From Protonemura montana (taxonomy: Eukaryota > Arthropoda > Insecta > Plecoptera > Nemouridae), in NCBI GenBank assembly GCA_947568835.1, contig OX387605.1, positions 8,498,418 to 8,562,417 of the forward strand: a stretch of DNA of 64,000 nt. The letters run 5' to 3'. The stretch's first letter is position 1, and every line of letters begins with the position of its first letter. The position numbers and the translations under genes were made by a program. Under the pieces are notes generated by a model. The model was not told where the DNA came from. It was given only the letters and a program-made list of their open reading frames with translations, and ran no database searches. Shown here piece by piece: positions 42,904 to 53,192 of this stretch.

Positions 42904-43425
42904 ATGTTGAGTCTAGAAATTGATACCGTTTTATCAAACGATCCGTATTGCCGCAAATCATATGCAGGTGTTTTTGCTGCTGATACAATACCCCGTACAT
43001 TAAAATTTCCATCAGCGTTCGTAGTGAACACAGATGCTAAACATTTACCAGGAACCCATTGGATAGCTATTCATGTAGATCACCAAGGCTATGGGGAATA
43101 TTTCGATTCGTTTGGTAGGAGCGCAATAGTCCCTGAACATCGACGTTTTCTAGATCACAATTGCAAATCGTGGATTTACAATGATACGTCTCTACAAGGA
43201 TTAACATCAACCGTGTGTGGATTGTACTCTGTAATGTTTTTGAGCTTTAGAGCCCGTGGTCTTTCAATGAATTCATTCCTATCCCTCTTTGAAAATACAT
43301 TACCTGATTTTAACGATAAGTTGATTAAACAAATATATGTAAACCATTATCAAGAAAAATGTATAAATATTTCCTATAATACTAGAATTATAAACCAATG
43401 TTGCTGTGCCAAGTATATGTTGTAA
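42904..43425 (+). CDS. Adenain-like cysteine protease (maturation protease)
   Basis: The protein has 173 residues. The catalytic set of the adenovirus protease/Ulp1 clan is present: His52 in GTHWIAIHVD, Asp68 in EYFDSFG, Gln98 in LQG and Cys105 in STVCGLYS. In the virus-like life cycle it would cleave capsid or core precursors. It follows the capsid gene by 100 bp. An AATAAA at about 43445-43450 may serve its transcript. Confidence 0.95.
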   Translation: MLSLEIDTVLSNDPYCRKSYAGVFAADTIPRTLKFPSAFVVNTDAKHLPGTHWIAIHVDHQGYGEYFDSFGRSAIVPEHRRFLDHNCKSWIYNDTSLQGLTSTVCGLYSVMFLSFRARGLSMNSFLSLFENTLPDFNDKLIKQIYVNHYQEKCINISYNTRIINQCCCAKYML

Positions 43426-43723
43426 ATTTCTGGTATACTGTTATAATAAATTTTATTTTAAGACACCATTTAAAAATTGTCTTCTATTCTATATATGTAG
43501 ATATATATATATATTTTTTTTTTTTTAAATAGAATGACCTAAAATTCCTTTTGTTCTAGAAGCCTGAAACATTCAAACAATTTATATGAGATCTGTATTA
43601 ATAGTCACTTTTATAAATTTTATCAAGTGATGGGTGGGGGAAGGTATTCTAAATTTGAATAAAAAGCTGCAGAATTGCTCACAATGTTCACAGTTCTTAT
43701 TTTACATCGATTGATAGTGCAAG
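43426..43723. other. Polinton intergenic gap
   Basis: AT-rich spacer with a poly(A) signal, a short (TA)n tract and a T run near 43500-43526. No gene is seen. Confidence 0.5.
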
Positions 43724-44509
43724 ATGGCAAATTCTAGAAGAAATACTATACACTACGAAAACGAAATAACACTGTTTCTTAAAAGAATTCGTGGTGGCTT
43801 TAATTGTGATTACAAACCAGATCCATTTTACGGTGTGCTACAGACTTGTATCAATCTTAATAATTCTCAAAGTAAACAGTTAATTATATCGTTGAATATT
43901 TCTGACTACTGTTTTGCTCCAACATTATCAATTCGCAACGTGAGAGGACAAAGCGTACATTTCGACGTTGGTGAATGGTATCAATTCTTTGATGCACTAA
44001 AGGAAATGGCTGCAGATATATACGATTCTACCAAGAAGAACTCTGAGAACTTTACAGAGAAATTGGTTAGTAATTTATCGCACAGTCTACAAGCTATCAA
44101 GATATCGTCCTTACCGTTAAGAATTGTGAAAATAAGTAATTGCAGCCAGGACCATCAAGTTGTTTATTTGGCTGAGAATACTATATCTCGTCTTCTTGCA
44201 ATGGGCGAAGGTGTCGAAAATCTTATCAACATTTACACTGAAGAATACAGGCCTAAAGTTATTGAAAGCTATCATAGACTTGTACATGTGCTGAATGATA
44301 GGAGACATCCCTACCACGATCTAGGTCAAGTCCCTGACAACGACCTCAGAATTTGGAATAGTATAAATAACGAAACTATATTATTTAAAATGCCTGATTG
44401 CGGTAAAAAGCTGATTTTTCAAGAAATTGGATTCGATAAGTGCTGGATTGATTTCCTTCGTTACAATGAATGGTTTAATACAGTAGGATCTTACCGGTTA
44501 AATAAATGA
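43724..44509 (+). CDS. Polinton orphan protein (p261)
   Basis: The 261-residue frame opens MANSRRNTIHYENEITLFLK. I recognise no domain. It has a mixed alpha/beta composition, no signal peptide, no membrane segment and few Cys. Candidate recognisable pieces are VRGQSVHFDVGEWYQFFDAL and NDLRIWNSINNETILFKMPD. It is placed after the protease, outside the standard core set, so it may be lineage-specific cargo. The ATG follows 300 bp of AT-rich spacer. Confidence 0.7.
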   Translation: MANSRRNTIHYENEITLFLKRIRGGFNCDYKPDPFYGVLQTCINLNNSQSKQLIISLNISDYCFAPTLSIRNVRGQSVHFDVGEWYQFFDALKEMAADIYDSTKKNSENFTEKLVSNLSHSLQAIKISSLPLRIVKISNCSQDHQVVYLAENTISRLLAMGEGVENLINIYTEEYRPKVIESYHRLVHVLNDRRHPYHDLGQVPDNDLRIWNSINNETILFKMPDCGKKLIFQEIGFDKCWIDFLRYNEWFNTVGSYRLNK

Positions 44510-44777
44510 TACTCTGAGTAGCACTGTATCTGTACACTCATATTATATGTCTAAACATTAAATACGTATTTGATAATTAAACGTATAAAGCAAATCTGTA
44601 CACCTATATTAATAATGAAGACATACTTGTTGCATATCTTGATTGGAATATGTGAATCTAATTTATAGGAGTGGAGATTTTTTTTTTTCTTTTCTGTTGG
44701 TTAAGTCAATAATACTCTCTTTTTTTTTTTTTTTTTTAAAATACAACTTCTTTTTTATTTCATTTGGAACATATTAT

Positions 44778-45077
44778 TTACATATTAGAAAATTTCAGAA
44801 TTGCAGTTGGTGGATAGTTTCCGTATTTTTTGTGACCTTTGTAGATCATAGTGATTTGTTTTTGATTGAAATCATTAATGTTGTCATCAGTCAATTTATT
44901 AAAACGTATAGGTAAGAAATACCTTATACCATCTATAGTTATCTGTACCTGTTTACCATATCTAGTACTTATTGTCTTCCATTCAGTGACAAAATGATCT
45001 ACATCTTGCTCTAAATCTTCAAGTTTCCCGAACATAGCTGACGTATCACAGGCCCCCAATTTGTTCAGGAAATCCAT
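44778..45077 (-). CDS. Small reverse-strand Polinton protein (p99), possibly OB-fold-like
   Basis: The 99-residue frame (MDFLNKLGACDTSAMF...) is the only gene on the minus strand. The middle part, EWKTISTRYGKQVQITIDG followed by RYFLPIRFNKLTDDNINDFN, looks like two or three beta strands and a loop found in small OB-fold-like proteins of mobile elements, but this is weak. The ATG directly follows TTATTAG, an acceptor-like site, so a 5' exon may exist upstream towards the right inverted repeat. Confidence 0.65.
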   Translation of the reverse strand: MDFLNKLGACDTSAMFGKLEDLEQDVDHFVTEWKTISTRYGKQVQITIDGIRYFLPIRFNKLTDDNINDFNQKQITMIYKGHKKYGNYPPTAILKFSNM

Positions 45078-45328
45078 CTAATAACAAAATAAGAATAGGG
45101 AATTGCAAATTAGTATAAGGTATTTAGGTGAGTTCAGCCATTTATGACGAAATGAAGAAAGAAAGAAAGAAAAATAAATTTTAAACTGAAAGTTATGTGT
45201 ATAGTTTTAAAATCACGCTTAAAATTGTAACGTTTCTGAATTCAGACAGTGTATATGCGTACCTATGGTATAGGTCAATGTATTTATACTGTGTTAAAAT
45301 TAAAATTATTATTTTTATGTTACATACT

Positions 45329-45396
45329 TTTTTGTTGTTGCTGTTTGTTGTCGTCTCCGTCGTCGTTGTTGTAGTTGCTGTCGATGTTGTTGTCGA
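45329..45396. repeat. Degenerate TTG/TCG triplet tract next to the right inverted repeat
   Basis: About 70 bp of imperfect TTG, TCG and CTG triplets end exactly where the right inverted repeat begins. The left side lacks it. Confidence 0.6.
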
Positions 45397-46138
45397 TGTT
45401 GTTACTTGTAGTTGTTGTTATAGCTGATATGTACCACTTGCAGTTTGACAAACTTGATCACTTCACACTGCTTCACAGGCTTTGATGAGAATTGATATTG
45501 GTGACTAGCTCTACAGTCCACAACACTAGCAATTGCTTTGAATATTCTCATTGAAAGTATCCCGTTTAAATACCACCCGATTTTGAAACTGTACATTCTT
45601 AATTCTTATTTCTATATCGATATTTGGAAAGCTACTCAACATCACGTCTAAATTTATTTATTTTTGGTGGCACTGTATGATTTCTATTGCTGTCTTAAAA
45701 TAAAATGTATCATAAAAGTTTACCAGACCTTCATTTCATGCCTACATCCCTCGCACAATTATGCTTTTATAGAACTATATTATTATTAGTATTATTAGTT
45801 TAACATTATAGAACTAACTCTGCATTTCAGATTCAAGCTTTCACCTTCAAACTGAAAATAATTAAAATAAGCACCCAAAGATTTTGATAATAGGCCTAGC
45901 GAAAGCGGGCCATGACGGAAAATTTTGTTCCATAATGACGGAAGAATTTGATCCATAACGATATGCACAAACCGATGTACACATCAAGACCGATATAGAC
46001 ATCAAGAAGCATGTAAACGGTAATTTAACATAGAATCTGATAAGAGAAAGTAGGCCATGACCTAGAAAAAGACTGATTTCTATGGTTCTATACAGGGGTA
46101 CGTGGAGAAAGTTGAACTATACAGGGGTACACTCTACT
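45397..46138 (-). repeat. Right terminal inverted repeat of the Polinton
   Basis: Inverted partner of 32000-32741 with equal length. It is followed by GGCGCG at 46139-46144. Confidence 0.95.
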
Positions 46139-46144
46139 GGCGCG

Positions 46145-49100
46145 ATTGAAATTAAAATTCCAGCGCAGAGCATTTTACAGCGAGGAATGTGGATTGCATC
46201 CCACGGAACGCGCTGCAAGCTCACACACACAGACAAACAAACAAACAAACAAACAAACGAACAAGCGAACGAACGAACAAACGAACGACGCTGTAACAAG
46301 CGCGGAATGCTGTGTTCACATTGTCTACTCTATAATGCTGGCGGTGTCTTTCATTGACAGTGTCACCCTCCCAGTCTGACAGCTGGGAACGCCCCCATCC
46401 CCGCAGAGAGCCAGGGAAATTAATAACGTCGGCTTGAGAATTTGGAGCGTCGTCTCGGTTTCGGTGTCGTGGGTCGAATTCGGCTCCCCTGAGTTACAAG
46501 ACCACCCTGACCGAATCACTCCAATGTTAGTGAGTTTTCTTGACTTGTCAATGCACTATCGGACGTCGCTGGCCTCTCTCTTTCTTTCTTTCGCAGTCTG
46601 GGTCATGACACACCAGGGAGAACTGTGGAAACGTTAATTTCCACCCCCGGAAAATGCCTGACAGGGAGGTCGCCGGTGAAAACGAGGGTAGCAATCAGTC
46701 TTCGTGACGCTTGCAATATCGCGGCAGACCGTGGAGTCGGCAATTGTCACCGACCGAAAGTCGACGCTCGCGCTCTGTGCGGAGAAGATGAGGATTAACT
46801 GTGAGCTGACGGTCTTCCTGATTACAGTTATAATTATGGTGCGGTTGTTTTGCTCCTGCTGCTTCATTTCGGCTCTGTGTGTTGGGTCTGTGTCTATCTC
46901 TATCACTCGCCTCGTGCTATGGGCGACCTCTTTTTCTTCGTTGGAGACGAAGATGATCAGGAAAGATTAGCGACGAATTAAACTGTGCAGACGCGATCTG
47001 CCACGTCCAATCATTGCTTGCGGCACGAGGGTGACCACATGGTACCACGAACGGGGGTAAAAAAGAGCCCAATTACGCGTGAATGGAGCACATGCAGACG
47101 GGGGTTACATTATGAAAATTGAAACGCGAAACAATTGGGCACGATCTGGGCATCCAATTGGCGCTAGGATCGATTAGCCGGTGTCTCGATGACGAGCCGT
47201 CGCACAGCGGCGCCTCCTTGCAATTAGCGTGGCAAACCGAGTCTAATTACGCATGACCTGACAATTCCGGGGGTTTTAATGGAAGGCAGGGAAACGGCGA
47301 GAGTAAAAGTCACGCGGAAATTGTGCAAAACCCGGGTGAAAAGAACTCGTGGAACGTGAAACACTGGCGCACGCAGTTTTAATGACTACACAGTGAAATA
47401 AAAGCAATTACCATCGGGATTACTTTCCGAACGTATGAACACGTTCCAAATTGTATCGGTGTAATTGTAAGCGTTTGTTGCAATTGCCTTCAATTTGGTT
47501 TAAACTTGGCAGTATTAAAACTCGTGCAAAAATTTCTGCACATGCAGCCCGACCGATTTCCATTATTTTCGCATTCTTTGCTGAGGGAAATGCAACAAAG
47601 TGCTTGGATCACGAAAAATCTGACGCTCTTGGAATTTGTGTAATAAACCGCTCGTAATGATTAGGCTCATTTTTCTCCAGATTCTAAGTACGCTGCGGGT
47701 TGGCTTGCAATCTTTCCCGATAAAGATCGATGGCAAGATAGTCACGAGCGCGCGACTAAAAATAAGGTGTATTCGCCTAAGCCCCAATAACCGACGCCAT
47801 GAACGGGCGTCGTCAGGCGTCGCGCGTCCGCCCGAGATATGTGGCTTTAATCAAGCGAACCTCGTAATAAAACCGACGGTGGCGTCGCCCATATGCCGGC
47901 GTCGGCGTCGGGCCCGCAGGCCCCAGCTGTGCGGCAAGATAGAGCCAGATTTGTGAAGCCGTCGCCGGAAAAGCCGGAAAATCCGGCCCAGCTGGATTGC
48001 AGCGTGGGAAGGAACGAGTCGTGCGACGGGGAATCAAATATATCCAGCTAACGGATGAAGTTCGATTTTCCGAAATGAGACTTTGTCCAATTCAAGCTCC
48101 ATGACCGTGCGACTAGCCCAAATTGAAACTAAAGGATATATACCTACCTACACGACATTCGCAATTGCAGAACTCGAAACTGCTTCGAGACATGTCGCTA
48201 TATATACCTATACACCTTAAAACAAAAGTCAATTAGTCTCTGTAACGTGAGAGTGCTAGGCCGACTTCATAAACTAATTTGTAGAACGCACGCCTTGTCT
48301 CCCGAGCAAGTTAAACCATCGTGCATTGTTCCCAAACCACAGGCCTCCGTTACTACGCTCCGGCACAGACGTGAGCTTCCACTACGCCGTTATTGCTCCG
48401 TGTAACGATTACGAGCGTCGGCGTCAGAGTCGGCGTCGGTTCGGGCGCCGGCTGCGTGTTATGACACGGGCGACCGCGAGGGTAGTTACCTGTTGCGACG
48501 TCCGCTGAGGGGGAGACGCCATTGGCACGGCGACGTCGACCGGTAAGTGGGTGGCCGCGGCGGGCGGCCGCGTCACCGGCGTCGATGGCGTCGTATTTCG
48601 CGACGTCTTTGTGGCGCGTGACGCGAAGAGACGCGTGTCTGCAGGCGAGCACACGCACGTCAGCATCCTGCCGTGCGTTCGGCCGGGCTCGGTCACACTC
48701 GGCTAGTGCCGGCACTGGGCGCAGGGTGCTGACTTGCCACTCATTGCACCGGGTACCGGTCGCCGGTACAACCCGTTGGGCGGCAGGTGGTGGAAAATAA
48801 CGAATGGGCAGTTTGTTGGCAAGTGACTATACGGCGAATGGCTGAAGGACACCTGTTGATTTGATCTAGAAAAATATGACGAGATTAAAAGAGTGTCTGT
48901 GATGGAGTTGCCGGCCGGTGTATCATTGCACGTGCTCCCGGCGAGCGGAACGGCGACGCGCGCGATCGACGCGTGGGTCCGAGGTTTGCAAATAGACGCC
49001 GCTGTGATGCCGCCGCGTGCGTCGCGAGCCGCGCGTGGCAGCCGCAGACAGTTGAACAAATACGCAGCGAACGAGATAAAATTAGTCGCTGGAAATGAGT

Positions 49101-51563
49101 TTATGAACGGTGCACTGCGCTGCCATCACTCCGTTCAAAGTCCGAGAGAGAGAAGAATTGCCCAGGAAATTTTTCGATGGTAATATCGCAGTCGAGGAAA
49201 ATTCTCCAGATTTCTGCACGTATACGTCGATAGCTAACCTTGAAACGCCATTCTGAGCATAATTAGAAAACGAATTCCTCTCCGAATTCCATTTGGGACA
49301 CGAGCCGCAACGTCGTCGAAATCCCAGCTAGAGTGTCGAGCACCGCTCGGTGCGGCGAACAGACGACACCTCCACTCTGCACACGGGTCTACGCTCGACG
49401 TCTCGACGCTCTCGGGGGTGTTTGGCGTGCGACGTGACCTGCCGCGGCGACGGCGACGACGCTACTGCCGCCGCGGCGCGCCGAGCGTTGGGACGCCAAC
49501 GCCGACGCTGACGCCGACGCGTGGGACAGGCGTACGAAGGCGATGCAGGGACAGCTGGCCTCCAGGCAGCCATGACTTGGACGCTTGCGATTGTGCCTCA
49601 AAATTAACTCAAAGTAGAAATCAATCGAAATATATACATATATATATATTTTTTTTTTTTGCCAATTTTATGTCTTGCATTGAAAATCCACCATAGGAAA
49701 CAGTAGCATTTTTTAAGTGTTGAGAGAACTGATGGTTGCTACAAATCTATGGTACAAGAAACTGCACTCGAGGCTGCCTATAAAGGACATATTCGCAAGT
49801 AGCCTTTGCGACACTTGACAAAGCAAAGTCCCTTCGAGACATGAGCGGGGACTGTGCTTTGAAACGCGTCAACTAATTGAATCCAATACCGCTTTTCCGG
49901 TCCAGCGCTAGGCGAATCTTAGATTGCTTACGGCTCCGATTAATTTCCATGGAAACTGAGATCTCAACCACACGATGGGAACAGTTTGCTCGCCAATCCG
50001 AGCTCACGTGCCGTTTGTAAGTGGTATTGGCTTCGAAACTCGCCCGGGCTCTGGAGCCTTGGGTGGCTACGTTTTGGCTTGCCAGGCTGACTTCGGGTCG
50101 GCGTCCTGAGACGTGTTTGGGGATCGTCTGAAACCCGACTCAAGCCCGTCAGCCGTCCGTGCGTAAAGGCGATACGTCTTGGTAGGGGGCGATAACGCCG
50201 ATATCTGACGCGGCGTGGTCGCGCCAAAGTGACAAGCGGCCGCAGGACTTGTTGATTCGGCGTCGAAACCGAGGTGACAGCTGGGATGGAGGTGCTTGAG
50301 CGAGAAAGGGTGGAGGCGGCGGCGTTTGTCACCAGGGAAATATGTAATATTATTTCACTACAGCAATGTAAAAAAAAATGCATGTTTTTTGAGTAGATCT
50401 TGAAAATGAACTATATATGTATTGAGGACAACCAATAGCGTAAAAAATGCTGGTCTGTGAGTAAATTTTAAAAATCTCTTGCCGTTGTGAGTAGATAACG
50501 ATCAAGAGAATAAGATTAGTTCCCTAAACTTTGTCCCAAACTTCTGACAGTCTGCGACCAGTGATACCAAAGTTGACTGGGAAAGCGCTACTGGCCGTCC
50601 CGAGATCGATTCCAGCTCCGGCCAAGGATTGACCGACACTCATTCTTGGAGGTGTGGAGATCTACTTTATTAATGCCATGTCACTCGGTTTGCTATTCTA
50701 GCTGGTGAATTGACGTGTCAATTAGTTCAATTCTGCGCCAACATGCGCAGTTTCATCGAGAGGGCGATGGATATTACGGTGCCAATCTCAAGAAAAACTC
50801 ACAACCAAACTCTTCTTGCTATTGGCTCCTATTGAAGGAAAATATTGCAAAAATGAGCGCGCACGGCGTTGAGGCAAACAGCATGGAGTTGATATAAATT
50901 CATAATACTACTTAGACAGGACAAAAGAAAATGTAAAGGGAAAATCGAGAAACAAAGAAACACCGCTTTTCTTTATAATCACTTGATTTATGGAGTATAA
51001 AATACGTAGCCTGAAGCGATTTTCGCTTTTCGTTAATTTTCATGTGCGTTATTCAATTTAAGTGTTATAATGTTTTGCCATGTTGAGCGTTGCGTATATA
51101 CACGCTGTACACAACGACCGACGCAATACCAACTTAGCTGGCGGTGGGAAATAACAATTTCCATTATTCTCGTGTTTTCTTATCTTATTAGATGCGCACC
51201 ACGCAACTGAATATTCATGGAAAATGCATGACTGATGATAATAAAATTACGTGTATATTCTACGAGGCTGTGATACTACTTCGGGAGACTCGTAGAAGAA
51301 AACAGGAGATCGCGCACCAGACGACTGAAATCTTGTCAAGAAATTTCGAGCAATTAAGCGTGACATGAGTTGGCTGTTAATTAAGAAGTGAAAATTAAAA
51401 CGAAGATTTACTACTTAGTCTTCATCAAAGTGCGAAGATTTAGCCGAGTGTCGGGCACCTAGATTTATGAGAGGCCGAAGCAATTTGGCGTTCTCTCGTC
51501 ACTCTTGACTGCGTTACCTCAGGGCTGCACTACAAATTGTCGGCGATGCTCGATCGTGCTTTA
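46145..51563. other. Non-coding stretch right of the Polinton
   Basis: No gene is supported. It holds an ACAAA/CGAA tetranucleotide tract (46222-46287), an AATTA-rich, CpG-rich block (about 46960-47430) and GACGCC-type GC islands near 47895, 48415 and 49495. Open frames in the GC islands reflect composition. Confidence 0.45.
46222..46287. repeat. ACAA/CGAA tetranucleotide microsatellite
   Basis: A run of ACAA units grades into CGAA units, starting from a short CA tract. Confidence 0.85.
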
Positions 51564-52032
51564 CACTCTAAATAAACATGAGTGAAATGTTCACTCTTTG
51601 AAAGAGTCACGTCTTTTTTGACTCATTCATGAGTGAATTTCAGTTTTATTGACTCTTTGGAGAGTTGTTATTCCACTCATTTAGAAAGAGTGAGCAGATT
51701 TAGCTCTTTATATGAGTGGCAGAGATCGTTGAATCATTAACAAGGGCGATAATAACTCACAAAAAAGTGAATTAGCGGACAAATGCAGATAGATTATTTC
51801 TTGCTTATGCGACCAAATTCGTTGACAAAGATAATATCTGTACTAAAACACATGGGAAATACAGGCGTCAGCAACCTCGCTCTGGACGACTCTCTCACTT
51901 TCTGTGTTTTGGGTTAGCGCGTTCGAGTATTCATGAATCACAACGCGCGACAGTGTCTTCCAGTGAACGTATTTGTCCGTTACGCGGTGCGGTATGTGAG
52001 TCCACCCACTATCGGTGTTCCTCTGCGAAGTC

Positions 52033-52978
52033 ATGGGTGATGTTGAAAAGTTTGACATCGAGACCTTGCGTGTGTATTTAGTGGCGAATGGAGTCTCCGA
52101 GACGTTGGCAGACGCTATCAAAGGTAAGCCCTATTTTTCTTACTAAAATTATAAAACCAGTGGCATAATAGAGGCTTATTAGTTAATTGTACTGAAATGA
52201 AATGTATGCCAAATGATCAGTTTCGTCACTATTCACTACCAAACACGGCCAAAATAATTCAATCTTGCACCACAGTCCACACATTTATTTGTTATTATGC
52301 AGAAAATGCATGAGTTATATAGGTCAAAAGAAAGTTTTTTATGAGGTTTTTATACGATTCTTTTTTTTATAATAAAGCATTCAAAACAATCAGACTGTTC
52401 GAATGTCAACGAATATCGACGGCAAGAGAGCGCAGTGATAGAGCTAATTGTTTTCCATTTGTCCCTAACAGTGAGGACGGCAGCAGTGCCTCAACTGAAA
52501 GATCACCGACAGCTGTTTCTATCAAAAGCTTGGTGCAATTCGTTGAGGTATGTACACCGCATCATTTTAAAAGTCCACGACCTGAAGGATCTCCGTCAAA
52601 ATCGTCTCTAATCTGACTGCAATGTATTCTTTCAGGTACAGACAGACAGGGATAGACATCGGGCATCTCGTCAAAACGAGGATCCAGAGCAATTTGCAGC
52701 CATCTCTCGTCTACGTCGGGCCACCAGGCAGCGAAAACTGCAGTTATTTTATCATTGCTGATATGCACTGCATTCCAGTCAGGACTTCATCAGTTAAGGC
52801 CTTTGACACACTATTCAAAACCTTTTTTGTCTTAAGTGTCACTTACCCATCTTAACTAAGTCGTTTTTATAATTTCATTGAAGCACAAATCTATGACATG
52901 GATATTAAGTCCCTTCTGGCAATGGACGGATTGCATGCCTCACTCATTAATTTGGATATTGCAGAGAAGATGGACTAG
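52033..52978 (+). pseudogene. Broken SAM-domain-like gene carried by the 2.2-kb element
   Basis: A first exon-like piece (52033-52123) encodes MGDVEKFDIETLRVYLVANG and VSETLADAIK, like the start of a SAM domain, and ends at a GTAAGC donor. A second piece (52472-52550) encodes EDGSSASTERSPTAVS. The third (from about 52637) encodes SLVYVGPPGSENCSYFIIAD and SVKAFDTLFKTFFVLSVTYP, a pattern seen in C-terminal parts of SAM-containing uncharacterised proteins. A TAA at 52853-52855 stops this frame, yet the same frame continues with LSRFYNFIEAQIYDMDIKSL to a TAG at 52976-52978. The phases of the pieces do not all join. A degraded gene is the best reading. Confidence 0.55.
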
Positions 52979-53192
52979 ATTTTAATATTATTAACACTAT
53001 AACCGTCTAAAAAATTGATGCCCAAACCGGGACTCGAACCCTGATCTTCACCTATCACATAGATGGAGTTCGGGGTTCGAGTTCCCGTTTGGGCATCAAT
53101 TTTTGAGACGGTTTTAGTGTTGATAATAATAAAATACCCCGCGCATTGCAAGCGTTTGCAATTTCAATACGATTTCATCTATGGACTAGATT
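52970..53192 (+). repeat. tRNA-related fold-back element, copy 2, with 12-bp target duplications
   Basis: ATGGACTAGATT at 52970-52981 recurs at 53181-53192. The 199-bp body has inverted arms starting ACCGTCTAAAAAATTGATGC. Both arms contain a tRNA B-box-like sequence (GGGTTCGAG on top and its inverse). It shares with copy 1 the AACACTATA left end and the tail GCAAGCGTTTGCAATTT to GATTTCATC. It has a shorter centre and lacks the A-box-like part. It preserves the TATA site where the DDE transposon entered copy 1. Confidence 0.85.

Larger units (their letters stand above)
32000..46138 (+). mobile_element. Complete Polinton/Maverick element (14,139 bp)
   Basis: The element begins AGTAGAGTGTACCCC and ends with its inverse. 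It is bounded by 742-bp inverted repeats and a 6-bp GGCGCG duplication. It encodes protein-primed PolB, a packaging ATPase, a retroviral-type integrase, an adenain-like protease, a double jelly-roll capsid protein and six further frames. Ten of the eleven frames lie on the plus strand and are tightly packed; one small gene near the right end is on the minus strand. No frame is interrupted. Base composition is more AT-rich than the flanks. Gene order is PolB, ATPase, p108, p240, integrase, minor capsid, basic core, major capsid, protease, orphan, then p99 in reverse. Confidence 0.98.

Noticed and set aside
48353-48715. Long frames on both strands in a GC-rich island
   Set aside because: Arg/Ala/Pro-rich translations on both strands reflect GACGCC composition with few stop codons.
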